Assembly (NCBI RefSeq): GCF_012489685.1
Contig: NC_080041.1
Location: 35,143,780 to 35,207,779 of the forward strand
Length of the DNA: 64,000 nt
Direction of reading: 5' to 3'
Source: Lotus japonicus
Lineage: Eukaryota; Streptophyta; Magnoliopsida; Fabales; Fabaceae
The notes beneath the pieces are model-generated. The model saw only the letters and a program-made list of their open reading frames with translations. It ran no database searches and had not been told where the DNA came from. This document shows, piece after piece, positions 11,001 through 23,400 of the stretch; the stretch's first letter is position 1, and every line of letters begins with the position of its first letter. Made by a program: the position numbers and the translations under genes.

Positions 11001-11177
11001 TATAGTACCAGTACCAATAATTTTACCCTTTTCATTTCCTCCAAAGCCAACTTCGCCTCCAGGCTTAAGTTTCAGCTCTCGGAACATACGCTTTTCTCCC
11101 GTCATGTGACGCGAGCATCCACTGTCCAGATACCATGATTGGTGTTTCAGTGGAGCTATCAAGGATATCTGCAACAT
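8073..11177 (-). CDS. Ty1/copia pol: protease, integrase, reverse transcriptase, RNase H
   Basis: This 1034-residue polyprotein has the copia order. Protease-type DSG is at residues 18-20 within [11 protein letters not shown]. Integrase zinc ligands are H147, H152, C181 and C184, and its catalytic residues appear to be D212, D275 and E311. The reverse transcriptase YVDD box is at 720-723. RNase H is C-terminal, with CDADYAGD and STAEAEYI. No stop or gap breaks it. It overlaps gag by 113 nt in the +1 frame relative to gag, so Gag-Pol needs either ribosomal frameshifting or an indel that separates once-joined frames. The Met at 11177 is only the first Met of the open frame and may not be used. 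Confidence 0.95.
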   Translation of the reverse strand: MLQISLIAPLKHQSWYLDSGCSRHMTGEKRMFRELKLKPGGEVGFGGNEKGKIIGTGTICVDSSPCIDNVLLVDGLTHNLLSISQLADKGYDVIFNQKSCRAVSQIDGSVLFNSKRKNNIYKIRLSELEAQNVKCLLSVNEEQWVWHRRLGHASMRKISQLSKLNLVRGLPNLKFASDALCEACQKGKFTKVPFKAKNVVSTSRPLELLHIDLFGPVKTESIGGKRYGMVIVDDYSRWTWVKFLTRKDESHAVFSTFIAQVQNEKACRIVRVRSDHGGEFENDKFESLFDSYGITHDFSCPITPQQNGVVERKNRTLQEMARTMLQETGMAKHFWAEAVNTACYIQNRISVRPILNKTPYELWKNIKPNISYFHPFGCVCYVLNTKDRLHKFDAKSSKCLLLGYSDRSKGFRFYNTDAKTIEESIHVRFDDKLDSDQSKLVEKFADLSINVSDKGKAPEEVEPEEDEPEEEAGPSNSQTLKKSRITAAHPKELILGNKDEPVRTRSAFRPSEETLLSLKGLVSLIEPKSIDEALQDKDWILAMEEELNQFSKNDVWSLVKKPENVHVIGTKWVFRNKLNEKGDVVRNKARLVAQGYSQQEGIDYTETFAPVARLEAIRLLISFSVNHNIVLHQMDVKSAFLNGYISEEVYVHQPPGFEDEKKPDHVFKLKKSLYGLKQAPRAWYERLSSFLLENEFVRGKVDTTLFCKTYKDDILIVQIYVDDIIFGSANQSLCKEFSEMMQAEFEMSMMGELKYFLGIQVDQTPEGTYIHQSKYTKELLKKFNMLESTVAKTPMHPTCILEKEDISGKVCQKLYRGMIGSLLYLTASRPDILFSVHLCARFQSDPRETHLTAVKRILRYLKGTTNLGLMYKKTSEYKLSGYCDADYAGDRTERKSTSGNCQFLGSNLVSWASKRQSTIALSTAEAEYISAAICSTQMLWMKHQLEDYQILESNIPIYCDNTAAISLSKNPILHSRAKHIEVKYHFIRDYVQKGVLLLKFVDTDHQWADIFTKPLAEDRFNFILKNLNMDFCPE

Positions 11178-12975
11178 AGATAATCTTGTCCTTAGGTACC
11201 CACTTTCTGGGTCCTCTTTTGTTAGTTACCCCAAAGGTTCTGATCACCTTGGGTGTCTCAACATGATATTTTAAAGGAATATTTGCATGATATTTAGTCA
11301 TAGAGAAAGATCCCTTTTTAAGAGGGTTTTTAGCAACTTCAGCAGGTACAGGATCAGGCAATATGGTACCAGAGGGAACAAAGCATTCATACAAGGATTT
11401 AGCTTTAGACACAGAAGGCTCATTTCTAATTGGTTTAGAATAGCCAATGCCATGCATTCCATTTCTGCTTACACCATAGATCATTGAAGCCATTAAGCTT
11501 CTATCTACGCTTTTAGCCAGAAATCTTTGAAAAGATTTTTCATACTTAGATTCATGCTTACTATCAGAGGCATCGCAGGCAATAACTTCTTCTAACTTTG
11601 CAATTTGATTCTTAAGCACAGAGTTAGAATTAACTAAAGCATGGTTATCATTTTTCAAATCAGATATGATTTTCTCATGTTCAGAAGGAGTTTTAGAAAC
11701 AGCAGATAAGTTCTTTTTCAGCTTCTTATGCTTAGACAACAAGGAGTTATACTTATCCATGATATCAGACAAAGCATGTTTCAGTTCAGAGGTAGAGAAG
11801 GAAGCAAATACCTCATTTTCATCGTCAGAGTCTGGATCTCCTTCTGATTCTGAGTCAGAGTCAACAGCTTCCTTTGACTCTGTTCCTTTGTCTTTGACAA
11901 TAGCCATGAGTCCTTGGACTTCACCATCAGAGTCAACATCCTCTGACTCTGATTCATCGAATGTCACCATCAGACTCTTCTTGGTCTTGAAGTGCTTCTT
12001 TGGCTTCTTGTCCTTCTTCAATTTTGGACAGTCACTTTTGTAGTGCCCTGATTCTTTGCACTCAAAGCAAGTGACTTCCTTGATTGATGACTTCTTCTGA
12101 CCTGAGGATTCAGACTTTCCTCTTGCCTTTCCAGAGCCTTTGAACTTGCTCTGCCTGTGCTTCCAGATGCGGTTGAGTCTCTTGGAGATCAGAGTCAGCT
12201 CATCTTCATCAGAATCTTCTGATGCTTCTTCAGATTCTTCTTCTTCAGCTTGAAGAGCCTTTGACTTCTCAACCTTAGCCTTTTCAGATTTGGATTTCAA
12301 GGCTATGGACTTTTTCCTCAGATCTTGCATCTCTGAGCGCTTCAGCTCATGGCATTTCAAAATGCTGATGAGTTCTTCTAAACTCATATTCTCAACATCT
12401 CTCGTGAGCTCTATTGAAGTCACCAAAGGCATCCAACTTTCAGGAAGACACCTGATGACCCTTATGACGTGATCTTTTGTTGTGTAGCTCTTGTTGAGAG
12501 GACGTATGCCAGCTACAAGCAGTTGAAATCTGGAGAACATTTCTTCAATGGACTCATTTGGCTCCATGATGAAGGATTCATACTTTTGGATCAAAGACAA
12601 TGCCTTTGATTCTTTGACTTTCTTGTTTCCTTCATGAGACATCTTCAGAGAATCAAAAATGCCTTTAGCAAACTCACGATCTGTAATCTTCTGATACTCC
12701 TCATAGGAGATAGCACTTAGAAGAATTGCTCTTGCTTTATGATGTTGTGAGTACATCTTCTTTTGATCTGCAGACATCTCTGACCTTGGGATCTTTTTGC
12801 CATCTGCATCAACTGGACGCTCATAGCCATCCACAATAATATCCCAGAGATCTGCATCGAAACCCAGAAAGAAACTTTCCAGTCTATCTTTCCAATATTC
12901 GAACCTTTGACCGTCGAACATAGGAGGCTTTGCGTTGTAACCATCTCTTTGAGTTTCACTGGTGGTGGCAGCCAT
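11065..12975 (-). CDS. Ty1/copia Gag (636 aa ORF, one zinc knuckle)
   Basis: This is the capsid/nucleocapsid precursor of the copia element. The N-terminal half is the retrotransposon gag fold of the UBN2 type ([18 protein letters not shown], then [10 protein letters not shown]). A basic linker follows, then a CCHC zinc knuckle [14 protein letters not shown] near residue 305, acidic Ser/Asp/Glu repeats and a coiled coil. The start lies just inside the primer site and 5' LTR. The last 37 codons overlap pol in another frame. They sit where the DSG motif is encoded, so the tail is probably out-of-frame reading of pol. The true end of Gag is therefore uncertain. Confidence 0.92.
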   Translation of the reverse strand: MAATTSETQRDGYNAKPPMFDGQRFEYWKDRLESFFLGFDADLWDIIVDGYERPVDADGKKIPRSEMSADQKKMYSQHHKARAILLSAISYEEYQKITDREFAKGIFDSLKMSHEGNKKVKESKALSLIQKYESFIMEPNESIEEMFSRFQLLVAGIRPLNKSYTTKDHVIRVIRCLPESWMPLVTSIELTRDVENMSLEELISILKCHELKRSEMQDLRKKSIALKSKSEKAKVEKSKALQAEEEESEEASEDSDEDELTLISKRLNRIWKHRQSKFKGSGKARGKSESSGQKKSSIKEVTCFECKESGHYKSDCPKLKKDKKPKKHFKTKKSLMVTFDESESEDVDSDGEVQGLMAIVKDKGTESKEAVDSDSESEGDPDSDDENEVFASFSTSELKHALSDIMDKYNSLLSKHKKLKKNLSAVSKTPSEHEKIISDLKNDNHALVNSNSVLKNQIAKLEEVIACDASDSKHESKYEKSFQRFLAKSVDRSLMASMIYGVSRNGMHGIGYSKPIRNEPSVSKAKSLYECFVPSGTILPDPVPAEVAKNPLKKGSFSMTKYHANIPLKYHVETPKVIRTFGVTNKRGPRKWVPKDKIIYVADILDSSTETPIMVSGQWMLASHDGRKAYVPRAET

Positions 12976-13033
12976 TGTTTTTCACACCGGCCCGGATCAC
13001 TGAACACTGTTAGGTGTGGTAATCAGAACTTGC

Positions 13034-13045
13034 GCTCTGATACCA
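13034..13045 (-). other. Primer binding site of the copia element (initiator Met tRNA type)
   Basis: TGGTATCAGAGC on the minus strand, two bases inside the 5' LTR, is the standard plant primer site complementary to the 3' end of initiator tRNA-Met. Confidence 0.9.
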
Positions 13046-13047
13046 AT

Positions 13048-14276
13048 TGAAGGTATGAAAAACGGTAGAAAGGGGGGTTTGAATAACGTTTTCAGTACAA
13101 AACTACCACCTTAAAGATTTTAACAAATCTTTTCGAGAACTAAGTGCAAAAGATAGAGATAGAAAAGCACACAAGGATTTTATCCTGGTTCACTTGATAA
13201 ATCACTCAAGCTACTCCAGTCCACCCGTTAAGGTGATTTCTTCCTTCTTAGAATGAAGGCAATCCACTAATCAGGTAAGAGTTACAACTGCACTTGAAAC
13301 CTACAAGTGACTAACAATTACACTGACTTAGCTCACACTAAGATTCACTCTCTTAGTCTTCTCTAGGATCCGATCAACCTTGATCTCCTAAAGGAAAAAT
13401 CAAACAACTGTTTGAGGTTGGTGTTTACAAGGGTTTGCTTCTGAATAAGCTGAGTGTAAACTAAAATAAATTACAAGATGAAAGAAAGCTTAGAATATTT
13501 TGAATATCTTGCGCGTGTGTTGCTTCTTCTATTCACTTCTCTTTTTCTATTCTCGCCGCTTCTTTCAATCTTCAGCCTCTATATATACTCCAAGGATTAG
13601 GGTTGAGCGTTGCATGGAAATGCTACCGTTGGAGGGCAGTTCTGGAAAATCCAGCTTCTGCTGTGGCTGAGAACGTTAGGTAGGTCGTCAGGAAGGTACA
13701 CTTGCTTTTGTACTTGGATAGCGACTTGACCTTTTAACCTAGGAGACTTCTGATCAGAGGAATGCTTCGTATTGGAACTTGTGAAGCCGGTTGATCAGAG
13801 TCAGAGGGAAAGCGCAGATCCTCTGACCATTGTATCTTCTGATTCTGAACTCAGAGGGAAGAACATGGCCTTCAGAGTTTCTTGCTTCTGGACTTCAGAG
13901 TTTCCACTATTCAGCTTCTGGATCTTCAGAGTCTTCTACACCATCGGAACATCTGAACCTTCAGTGTTTCTTGGTTGTCAGAGCTTCTGGATCTTCAGAG
14001 CTTCTAGCGACTGAGTCCTCATCAGAGTTTGTATAGCTTCAGATCTTCTGAAGCTTTTCCACTGTTCATACTGAACATGGTGAATGCGAAAGCGTTGCTT
14101 GGGTTACCCTTTATACACAGTGCTTCTGATTTGTGTGAAATTGAGTCAGGGTCAGAGCCTGTAAATAGCACACTCAGAAAAAACACGTTAGAGTACCACA
14201 ATTGTTCATATCAAAAGGTTAACTTGTAATCATCAAAACATAGAGTTGTACTACTAGATCAAAACTTGATCTTACA
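13048..14276 (-). repeat. 5' LTR of the copia element
   Basis: It is 1229 bp and, by eye, identical to 2143-3371, including all the short ORFs inside. The promoter for the genomic RNA (TATATATA) is at 13587-13580. It is followed by the GAAGT target duplication at 14277-14281. Confidence 0.97.
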
Positions 14277-15731
14277 GAAGTAATCTATACTCTAAGGTAC
14301 GATAATCTAGCGCGAAAGGACAAGTTTTCGGAAAAGGAAATTTTCCTCCTCCCCCCTATAGGGCTCGACCACTTTGGTTAATTGTGGGGTTCAATTTTTC
14401 TTCGATCAAACTTGGTTCCTATGCTTTCATAAGCCGTAACTAAGGGTATTCTGAACTCGGAAAAATTATCGGATCAAAAACTGTCGCAGGGGTATTTTGG
14501 TCATGATTTTTAACTTAGGATTTTCAAAACTGAAATCCCAAAAATAAAATTTTGCAGGGACGTCACCAACGACGTTTATGACAACTAATCCTACTAGCAC
14601 TAAGCTAAGGCGATAGTTTTCAGCCTAAAGGTTGAAGCTTTACACCAAAAACTCCAAAAATGGGTATTTTAGGCTCAAATTGATTCCGGCGGAATTCCGG
14701 CGACATAACGGAAAATCTAACCCGGCAGAAGTGATCTTGGGCACATATAGAAGAGGTTTAGAATCAGAAATGAAAGATTCATGATAGTTTTGCAAAAACC
14801 CATAAACTATCCGCTCAGAAAACTCTACAGAAAAGCTATGGAAAAAGCGATCGGAGGTAAGGATTAGCGACTATACCTCGAAGCCTTGAAGTAGCAACTG
14901 ATTGATCGACGATCAAGCAAGGATTGAACAAAATCTCTTCTCCTCCTCTCCTTAGCAAACTCGCGGCCTCCTTGGGAAGAAATGGGTAAGATATTTGTTT
15001 TTTCTCATTTTTTTGCTATATATAGAAGGTGGAAATTCGCGGGAAAATGAAAGTTTCGCGAATCTGATTTTTCCGGCGTCATTCTCCATGAATTCATAGA
15101 TATGTTTTGGCAAAAGAATTCCAAAACTATAAAGAGGTCTCTTTGTATTTTTGGCAACTAAAGCATAGTCGGTATAAAACTATTTTACCCGATAAGTTGC
15201 TTTTTGCATCGAATGTCAGAATGGAAAACTTCCTTCGGAAGAAAGATTGAAATCATCAAGAGAAATGGGTGTACGCGTGTAGAATATTCATTTGAAGCTC
15301 TGAATAGAAAAAGTCTTCATTGTCGAGAAATTCTAGGGTTTTGAAATACCAGGGATTCGGTTTCGGCAAACTTCCGATGATTGGAATCGGACGTTCGTAG
15401 ATCCTAGAGTTTCGCCTCGAAATGATGGTGATATATGGAAAAAGAGAAGTTCTAACATTTCTCTGAAGATTTTTGGAATTAACTGCCAGCGTGCCTAAAA
15501 GTGAAAATTAGCTATATACTAGGGTTTCTGACCTAGGTTTAAGCGTGTAACGATCGTGCTATAACTTTTATCGATCATAATGCAATCCTTGAACTTTTCC
15601 TGAACTTTCTCCTTCATAAATATATTTCATTTAATAAACTTTCGTTCAGGTTTCCCTTCACATTACATCAACCCTAATCGTGAATAAGAAGTTTATTCAC
15701 TTAGCATAAACTTAAAAACTCGGGCCTTACA
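14277..15731 (-). repeat. 3' LTR of the level-4 gypsy element, inner piece
   Basis: This resumes the LTR after the copia insertion. The first five bases are the duplicated GAAGT. It matches 23097-24551 with about six differences. A palindromic ctatatatag at 15016-15025 is the likely TATA region. The end cgggccttaca is followed by the element's polypurine side at 15732. Confidence 0.94.
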
Positions 15732-15769
15732 TTACTACCCTCCAAAAAAGAAAGTTTCGACCTCGAAAC
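15732..15769 (-). other. Polypurine tract region of the gypsy element
   Basis: On the minus strand this reads as a purine-rich stretch with TTTTTTGGAGGGTAGTAA directly before the 3' LTR. That is the usual plus-strand primer arrangement in this lineage. Confidence 0.75.
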
Positions 15770-17632
15770 TTAAGGGTTAGTAAAAAGTTCTGGATACTGT
15801 TCTTGAATCTTCTCCTTCAGCTCCCATGTCGCATCACCAGTGTCTTTATTCCAAATGACCTTCACTAACTCGATCTCTTTCCCTCTCAACTGTTTTATCC
15901 TGGTGTCACCAATGCTAATTGGCGGTGTCTCGAAAGACAGATCATCCTTCAACTCAATATCATCCAGCTCGATAACATGTGTCGGATCCGCAATATATTT
16001 CCTCAGTTGTGACACGTGGAATACATCATGAATATTTGATAGAAATGGAGGTAGTGCAATCTGATATGCGACTGGTCCAATTCGACGAGTGATCTGATAC
16101 GGTCCAATGAACTTGGGCGTAAGCTTCTTTGACTTGATTGCTCGGCCAACACCCGTCGTCTGAGTAACTCTCAGAAATACATGATCTCCTTCTTCGAACT
16201 CCAGAGTTCTGCGCCTCTGATCTGCATAACTCTTCTGTCTACTCTGAGAAGTCCTCATCTTCTCTCTGATCTGCTTGATCTTCTCAGTGGTCTGTTGCAG
16301 AAGTTCCGGTCCTACCAACAGATTTTCTCCGTTTTGGTACCAACACAAAGGTGTTCTACACTTGCGGCCATACAAAGCCTCATACGGTGCCATACCAATG
16401 CTCGTATGAAAACTGTTGTTGTATGTGAACTCAATCAATGGCAATAAGGTATCCCAACTGCCCTTGTGGTCCAGAACGCAAGCGCGTAGCAAATCCTCCA
16501 ACGACTGAATAGTTCTCTCAGTCTGTCCATCAGTCTGCGGATGATAAGCAGAACTTAGTCTCAGCCTTGTTCCCAAAGCCTCTTGAAGAGCTTCCCAAAA
16601 ATGTGATGTAAACTTCGGGTCTCGATCGGATACAATACTTGTCGGTACTCCGTGAAGTCGTACAATCTCCGCTATATATATCTCTGATAGTTTCTCCACG
16701 TTGTACGTAGTCCTCACCGGTACGAAATGAGCCGACTTAGTCAGTCGATCCACGATTACCCAAATAGAATCGTATCCCTTCTGAGTTCTTGGCAAAGCCA
16801 CGACGAAATCCATCGATATGCTATCCCATTTCCATTCTGGCACATCCAAGCTTTGTAGCATACCTGAAGACTTCTGATGCTCCACCTTCGCCTTCTGACA
16901 TGTCAGACATGCAGCTACATACTCAGCCACTTGTCTTTTCATTCCTGGCCACCAAAAATTCACCTTCAAGTCCTGGTACATCTTCTTCATTCCAGGATGA
17001 ATGCTTAACTTGCTCTTGTGACCTTCATCCATAATCAATCTTCTCAAGTCAGGGTTGTTAGGCACACAAACCCTATCCTTGCACCGTAGGATATTGTCAC
17101 TTCCCACCTTGAATTCTGGGTCCTTACCTTGACTTACCAAATTTCTTTTCCCGAGCAGAAACTCATCTTGTAACTGTTGGTCTCGGATTTCTTCCATCAA
17201 CCCATTGGTAATTCTGATCATCCCGAACTTCAGTTCTCCCTCGGATAATTTCACATCCAAGCTCAAATCTCGAAATTGCTCTAACAGCTGCAGCTCCTTC
17301 ACCATCATCGACGAGATGTGCATCTTCCTGCTCAAGGCATCAACAACAACATTCGCCTTTCCAGGATGATATTGCAGAGTGAACTCGTAATCTTTGAGAA
17401 ATTCCATCCACCGGCGCTGCCTCATGTTCAGCTCCTTCTGCTCAAACAAGTACTTCAAGCTCTTATGATCACTGAATATGGTGAAATTGCGTCCATATAA
17501 GTGATGTCTCCAAATCTTCAGCGAAAATACGATTGCAGCTAGTTCCAGGTCATGAGTCGGATAATTCTTCTCATGCCCTTCAGTTGTCTTGAAGCATAAG
17601 CAACCACCTTCCGATGTTGCATCAGCACACAA
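15770..17632 (-). CDS. Ty3/gypsy pol, C-terminal part: RNase H end, integrase, chromodomain-like tail
   Basis: This is the downstream part of the gypsy polyprotein, 620 codons in its own frame. It carries the RNase H C-terminal half ([12 protein letters not shown], then DHKSLKYLF). Integrase zinc ligands are H205, H212, C242 and C245. The likely catalytic triad is D275, D336 and E372. The C-terminal segment from about residue 570 ([29 protein letters not shown]) resembles the chromodomain of Del/Tekay chromoviruses, which guides integration to chromatin. The first Met is not a real start: the ORF overlaps the upstream frame at 17539-17632 and the join is a frameshift near 17577. It could only be expressed as part of Gag-Pol. 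Confidence 0.92.
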   Translation of the reverse strand: MCADATSEGGCLCFKTTEGHEKNYPTHDLELAAIVFSLKIWRHHLYGRNFTIFSDHKSLKYLFEQKELNMRQRRWMEFLKDYEFTLQYHPGKANVVVDALSRKMHISSMMVKELQLLEQFRDLSLDVKLSEGELKFGMIRITNGLMEEIRDQQLQDEFLLGKRNLVSQGKDPEFKVGSDNILRCKDRVCVPNNPDLRRLIMDEGHKSKLSIHPGMKKMYQDLKVNFWWPGMKRQVAEYVAACLTCQKAKVEHQKSSGMLQSLDVPEWKWDSISMDFVVALPRTQKGYDSIWVIVDRLTKSAHFVPVRTTYNVEKLSEIYIAEIVRLHGVPTSIVSDRDPKFTSHFWEALQEALGTRLRLSSAYHPQTDGQTERTIQSLEDLLRACVLDHKGSWDTLLPLIEFTYNNSFHTSIGMAPYEALYGRKCRTPLCWYQNGENLLVGPELLQQTTEKIKQIREKMRTSQSRQKSYADQRRRTLEFEEGDHVFLRVTQTTGVGRAIKSKKLTPKFIGPYQITRRIGPVAYQIALPPFLSNIHDVFHVSQLRKYIADPTHVIELDDIELKDDLSFETPPISIGDTRIKQLRGKEIELVKVIWNKDTGDATWELKEKIQEQYPELFTNP

Positions 17633-20208
17633 CCCAAACCTTGATGCGAAGCATCACAGTATACCTCATAAGGTTCCTCCGGTTGCGGTAAGACGAGTAC
17701 AGGTGACGTCGTCAACCGTTCCTTCATCGTCTGAAAACTAGTTTCGCACGCTTCAGTCAATGCAAAAGGTTGGTCCTTCCTCGTCAGTTGAGTCAAAGGT
17801 CCAACTAGCTTCGCGAAGTTCTCGATGAAACGACGATAGTATCCCGCCAAACCGACAAAACTTCTGATCTCCGTCACTGTCTTCGGCCGTTCCCACGACA
17901 ATACGGTCTCTACCTTTGCTGGATCCACAGCTATCCCCTCCTTAGAGATCACATGGCCTAAGAATTTTACCTCTTTGAGCCAAAATTCGCACTTAGAAGG
18001 ATTGGCATACAACTCCTTCTCCCTCAGCACTTGTAAAACTTGTCGCAAGTGCTCCTCATGGTCTTCAGCATTCTTTGAATAGATCAGAATATCGTCAATA
18101 AACACCACGACGAATCGATCCAAAAATGTATGGAAGGTCATATTCATGTAAGCCATGAATATTGCTGGTGCATTTGTCACCCCAAATGGCATCACTAAGT
18201 ATTCGTAGTGTCCATAACGGGTTCTGAATGCCGTCTTCTGGATGTCCTCGGTCTTGACCCTGATTTGATGATAACCCGACTTCAGGTCGATCTTCGAGAA
18301 TATTGTAGCTCCTCGCAGTTGATCCATCAAATCATCAATCCTAGGTAACGGATACCTATTCTTGACGGTTACTTTGTTCAGTTGTCGGTAGTCGACACAT
18401 AATCTCGACTTCCCGTCCTTTTTCTTCACCAATAAGACTAGCGCTCCCCAAGGTGAAACGCTTGGTCGTATGAATCCCTTCGACAAAAGATCTTCGAGTT
18501 GGGACTTCAGTTCCACCAGCTCCGCAGGTGCCATACGATATGGTGCAATCGAAATCGGCCCTGTTCCCGGTACGATGTCTATAGCAAACTCAATGTCGCG
18601 TACAGGCGGCAATCCAGGTACATCGCCAGGAAAAACATCCGTGAATTCCTTCACCACTGGAATACTGCCAACTTCTGGGTTCCCTTTGCTCTCCAAGCTT
18701 AGCAAAACAGAATACTCCTGAGATCCCTCGTTCAAAGCGACGCTGATGTGATTGGCAGATAGATACTCGGAAAGATCCGAATCAGGAAGTACCACTCTCT
18801 TTCGGTTGCAGTCCAAAAGACAATGATAGCGGGACAACCAATCCATTCCTAGGATAACATCTAGGTTCTTAAGAGTTAGGCATACTAGGTTAGCATGGTA
18901 GATCCTATTGTTGTATGTTATCGGACAATACATGCATGCTGAATTAGCAAGTAGAGTCTTGGCAGGAGTAGCAACTATCAGATCGAAGCTCAAAGCAGTT
19001 ATAGGAAGTCTTAATCTGATCGCACACTCTCTAGAGATAAAAGAATGCGTTGCACCGGAATCAAAAAGTACGGATAGAAGATTACCGTCAATCCCGCAGT
19101 CGCCTCTAATCAGTCCATCGACTCCCTCAGCATCTTCACCATCCATGGTGTAAACTCTCGCTTTCGCAGCAGGACGCTGTCCTCTAGCAGTGTTGACGGT
19201 TGGTTCCGCCTTTGGTAGCCTGCACTGTGCAGCAGTATGCCCCGGTTTTTGACAATTGAAGCATTGGGGTCTCGTGTCGGGACAATCACGAGCATAGTGC
19301 CCCGGCCTCCCACACTTGTAGCAAGTCAGCTCCCTGTTCTGAGTCTGACCTCCAGAACCACCAGCAGCACCCATCATCGGCCTGTAAGATCCCGAGGCAA
19401 ACCCTCTACCAGCAGGACGCTGATACGGCCTCCTGTTCTGAAACCTTCCCCTGTTCTGATTATTCTGGGAGCCCGACCTCATCGGCCCTCCAGTTCCAGC
19501 CCGGTTCAACCTCCGGTTCTTCATCAGCTCCACTTCAGTGGCTTTCTCCACCAATGATTGGAATCGCATGATTCCCAGTGGCCTTACTGAGTCCTCAATA
19601 TCCGGCCTCAGTCCATTAACGAAACGCTTGCACATGTAGCGCTCGTTCACGTGGTCATGAAAGAATTGGAAATGCTTCGCCAAGGATTCCAGCTTCGAAG
19701 CAAATTCCGGTACAGACATACCTCCCTGACGGAGGGTCAGAAACTGTGACTCCCGCTCGTCCCGAGCACTTGTTGGAAAGTATTTCTCCAAGAAGGCGTC
19801 CCGGAAAGAGTTCCAGTTGATCTCTTCATGGTTAGCTTCCATGATCCCCCTGGTGCCCTTCCACCAGTATTCAGCATCTCCCAGCAGAAGATAAGTCGCC
19901 ATGCCCACCTTGGCACCCTCTACAGTCTGCAGAACGCCAAAAATCTTCTCGATTTCCTGGATCCAGAGATCCGCTGCGTCTGGATCAGTACCACCAGAGA
20001 ACTTTGGTGGGTTTTGCCTCCTGAAGTCATTGAGGCCTTTGTTCTGGTCCAGAGTGACTTCCCTCTGGCGCTGATGCTGTTCACGTGCTTCTTCAGTAGC
20101 ACGCCTCATGGCATTATCGTTTGCCTGTGCTGTTACCGCTTGGGCCTGCGCTGTTACCGCTTGGGCCATAGTGGCCATCATCTCCGCTAACTGATTAGTG
20201 TTCACCAT
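17539..20208 (-). CDS. Ty3/gypsy gag-pol, N-terminal part: Gag, protease, reverse transcriptase, start of RNase H
   Basis: This 889-codon ORF starts at [10 protein letters not shown], about 210 bp after the primer site. Residues 60-230 are the gypsy gag domain ([20 protein letters not shown]). Two CCHC zinc knuckles lie at about 296-309 and 316-329. The aspartic protease motif [10 protein letters not shown] is near 382-391. Reverse transcriptase runs from about 560, with FIDD at 703-706, and is followed by the start of RNase H ([13 protein letters not shown]). The frame breaks after ASRQLKG and ends 14 codons later at a chance stop. The missing continuation is intact in the next frame, so loss of one base near 17576-17578 is the simplest explanation. 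Confidence 0.93.
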   Translation of the reverse strand: MVNTNQLAEMMATMAQAVTAQAQAVTAQANDNAMRRATEEAREQHQRQREVTLDQNKGLNDFRRQNPPKFSGGTDPDAADLWIQEIEKIFGVLQTVEGAKVGMATYLLLGDAEYWWKGTRGIMEANHEEINWNSFRDAFLEKYFPTSARDERESQFLTLRQGGMSVPEFASKLESLAKHFQFFHDHVNERYMCKRFVNGLRPDIEDSVRPLGIMRFQSLVEKATEVELMKNRRLNRAGTGGPMRSGSQNNQNRGRFQNRRPYQRPAGRGFASGSYRPMMGAAGGSGGQTQNRELTCYKCGRPGHYARDCPDTRPQCFNCQKPGHTAAQCRLPKAEPTVNTARGQRPAAKARVYTMDGEDAEGVDGLIRGDCGIDGNLLSVLFDSGATHSFISRECAIRLRLPITALSFDLIVATPAKTLLANSACMYCPITYNNRIYHANLVCLTLKNLDVILGMDWLSRYHCLLDCNRKRVVLPDSDLSEYLSANHISVALNEGSQEYSVLLSLESKGNPEVGSIPVVKEFTDVFPGDVPGLPPVRDIEFAIDIVPGTGPISIAPYRMAPAELVELKSQLEDLLSKGFIRPSVSPWGALVLLVKKKDGKSRLCVDYRQLNKVTVKNRYPLPRIDDLMDQLRGATIFSKIDLKSGYHQIRVKTEDIQKTAFRTRYGHYEYLVMPFGVTNAPAIFMAYMNMTFHTFLDRFVVVFIDDILIYSKNAEDHEEHLRQVLQVLREKELYANPSKCEFWLKEVKFLGHVISKEGIAVDPAKVETVLSWERPKTVTEIRSFVGLAGYYRRFIENFAKLVGPLTQLTRKDQPFALTEACETSFQTMKERLTTSPVLVLPQPEEPYEVYCDASHQGLGCVLMQHRKVVAYASRQLKGMRRIIRLMTWN

Positions 20209-20421
20209 GTTCTGTTAAAGGAAGCAAACAGTCAGTACTCATCATAAGATAGCATCTAGCATCACTATACAATATGAGTAGGCAATAACTTCAATCAATT
20301 TTTAAGCGAAAAATCGCTTGCAGACAATCAATTTTCACTCTTTGCAGAGTCACACAACCTAGCACAGAAGACCTATTCCCCAACAACTCCCGAAAGACTC
20401 AACCGTGCTCTGATACCACAA
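20209..20421 (-). other. Gypsy leader with primer binding site
   Basis: This is the untranslated leader between the 5' LTR and gag. On the minus strand TGGTATCAGAGC (20418-20407) lies three bases inside the LTR and matches the initiator Met tRNA primer site. Nothing else is visible. Confidence 0.85.
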
Positions 20422-23400
20422 TGTAACACCCCGATTTCGGTGGCGTCACTTTAGTAACCAAAATAAACTTAATGCGGAAAAACGTGAATATTTTTTTTTC
20501 GATAATAACTAAGACAAGACTGAATTAAATAAAACCCAAATGCTAAAAGGTAATAAAACTAATATACAATATATAAACAGCCCCCGCTGTAAGTAACAAC
20601 CTCGTCACGAGTAACCTCCAGTGACGGAAAGAAAAGTGCAACGCCCGTAGGCAATATATACAAACCAAATGAAAAGGGTGAAGTGCCCGCAACACCATCC
20701 CTCAAAACTGAGAATCAGCTGACCCAATGGCCTGAAAATAAGACCTCCTAAGTCCAACCAACTCTCTGTGATTCCCGTAAGGAAACCACACAAAAAGCTA
20801 TAGGCGGATCTACCCTGTCCCCTAAGTAACAAATGAAGCAAGACTGTCAGAGCTAAAACTCTACTCCTACACTAATCCTAACTCGAGGAGCTCATACCAA
20901 CACTCAAAACTATGTGCTAGCATGATCGTCGTCTGAATCAGAATCCAGAACGACCAAGTCTACCAACCCTATCCGTCCTCCCCTCGCAACCGCAGTACGC
21001 TCCGATGCTGGACTCACGGGCTTAGAGCCCGAACCCTGATCATCAATGATCGCAACAGAGGGTGCACTAGACCCTGCCGAAGGCACTCCCACTGGAATCT
21101 CCTCTGAGGGATCCTCCTCCTCTGAAGATGACGGTGGCGGCGGTGCTCCTCCGAATCCTGGTCCGCAGTGAACGCCCGGTGGCAAGTTGAGGCTGATAGA
21201 GCATCGCCTCAACACTCCTGACCTCAAGAGTCCTCCACTGTCCACGTGGTCTTCCATGATGCGCCCCGAATACGTCGCTCGATGGCTCGCGGGGTCAACC
21301 ACCCACGACCCGGGGTCGTCCTGATCGATCATCTCGTACCTAATCCCCCCCGAAGGGTGGACCATGGTGAACCAGTCCGCAATATTCATCTGACAAAAGG
21401 CGTTGTCCGCCAAAGCACACACAGAAGACGCGAGGGTCAACTCTAAAGAACTATGTAGATAATAAACCCAATAGGTACAAATAATAAATAGCCACTTAGG
21501 CTTATAACTAGAGATGTCATTCCTAGGGTTGCATGTTCCATATCGAACGTAAATGACAACAATAACAAATAGCATGTTCCAAATAGGATTGACAAATAAC
21601 AATCACACTCGACAACTAAATTAGTATGTATGTTGCATGATATGCAATGCAGGTTAACCCAGTCAACCAATATGCAATCTGGAACGGATGGACATCATCG
21701 GATCAGCCCTTCACCAGCCACGGTGGTGCCATTTCGGCCCGTGATGCCTCTTACTCCAACATCATCATGTAGCCAGATCAGCATAAAACCCGAAGACCTG
21801 CCATTTCGGTCTGCTACTAAGAGTCACCTAGCAGCGCTCTTACGCGGAAATCCTGGTCTTATAACCAATTTTGGAATCCGCCGTGGTCCGGTATCTCGCC
21901 GTGTTTAAACCACTTAATGAGTGCATGCAATGCAGTGATTAGCCAAACAACGTCTCCGACCTCACTCGACACGTCGCCACGTGTTCTAGCTAAATTAATG
22001 TCTCTAAAAGCTTACCCTAAGGTAAAGTCGATTCTGCGACAAAATACAATAATCATTAAACGAGTGCAACCACTCACGATGACTCTTCGGGTCATCAATA
22101 CTCTCACGAAGTCTCACGCTTCAGTGAAGTTTCATGCTCTCACAAGGTCTCACGCCTCAGTGGAGTTCCATGCTTTCCACAAGGTCTCACGCCTCAGTGG
22201 AGTATCACGCATTCACAAGGTCTCATGCCTCAGTGAAGCTTCTCGGCTCATCCCTTGGATGGCTAACAAACTGCTCAACGAGCGAAGGAGTACCAACATA
22301 CTCAGAACTTACCAAACTCCTCAACACTTGGATCCGACGACACTCCTCGTTTTCCCAAAACTATGATTTGACTTCCAATGCTTTCCTTCGAGGTTATTAT
22401 CATTACTTAAAGATTTTGAGGTTATTTAAGGTCTTATGAATTTTCTTTATAAAATAGATTCCATTTTGTCTTATCGCAAGTCTTATACATTTGCAGGATC
22501 TCCCAATCCCAAGTCGCTTCCAGAGGATGTCTCGATCCACTAAACAAAATTAAGGCCCGAACCTCGTTCGTCCTATCAAACTTTCTCAAAACTCTCAAAA
22601 TAAAATCGGCATGACCTGCCCGCTATTCTCACCATTCAGAATCTCAGATTCCAGTACAGAGCATATTTAAATCATCACAATCAACAACATGTCATATAAC
22701 AATAAATCGCATCATAAACACTTAGCACTTAGCATATAAAGCATGCACCACACATCCTAGATTACCCACATAGCACATAGCATGTAAGACAATCTCAAAA
22801 ACATTCAGTAGATGAATCATCTACATTGTCAGCCGAAGCCTCAGATAACATTTTCCAATCACACACAATTCCAGTGCATAAACAGTAAACAATGTCGAAA
22901 CATCGACCCTAAGCATTAACTAGAGATTCAGTGAGAAGCCCTCACCTGAAGGTTCTCCAGTATGATCGTCAAGCGCTTCCTCGCACTCAAAGTGTTGTTC
23001 CTCAGAGAAATCCTCAAAAGCACCTTTACAACAAAATCACATAATACTATAAGAATCTATCGAAAACTAAGCTATCGATACTTACTAAGGTTACTCGAAG
23101 TAATCTATACTCTAAGGTACGATAATCTAGCGCGAAAGGACAAGTTTTCGGAAAAGGAAATTTTCCTCCTCCCCCCTATAGGGCTCGGCCACTTTGGTTA
23201 ATTGTGGGGTTCGATTTTTCTTCGATCAAACTTGGTTCCTATGCTTTCATAAGCCGTAACTAAGGGTATTCTGAACTCGGAAAAATTATCGGATCAAAAA
23301 CTGTCGCAGGGGTATTTTGGTCATGATTTTTAACTTAGGATTTTCAAAACTGAAATCCCAAAAATAAAATTTTGCAGGGACGTCACCAACGACGTTTATG

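Larger units (their letters stand above)
2143..14276 (-). mobile_element. Ty1/copia Sirevirus-type (SIRE/Maximus) retrotransposon, complete, level 5
   Basis: This 12.1-kb element runs right to left. In its own order it has a 5' LTR (13048-14276), a tRNA-iMet-type primer site, gag, pol, a long envelope-like ORF, an antisense ORF, several polypurine tracts and a 3' LTR (2143-3371). It starts TG, ends CA and is flanked by GAAGT. The two 1229-bp LTRs look identical, so it is the youngest insertion here. A long extra ORF after pol and repeated GGGGGAG purine tracts are established features of Sireviruses. Apart from gag and pol being in different frames, I see no damage. Confidence 0.96.

Noticed and set aside
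20910..21602. 230-codon minus-strand ORF in the gypsy 5' LTR
   Set aside because: The other LTR has the same sequence with the frame broken by small changes. It lies in an LTR and shows no domain, so it is chance or relic.
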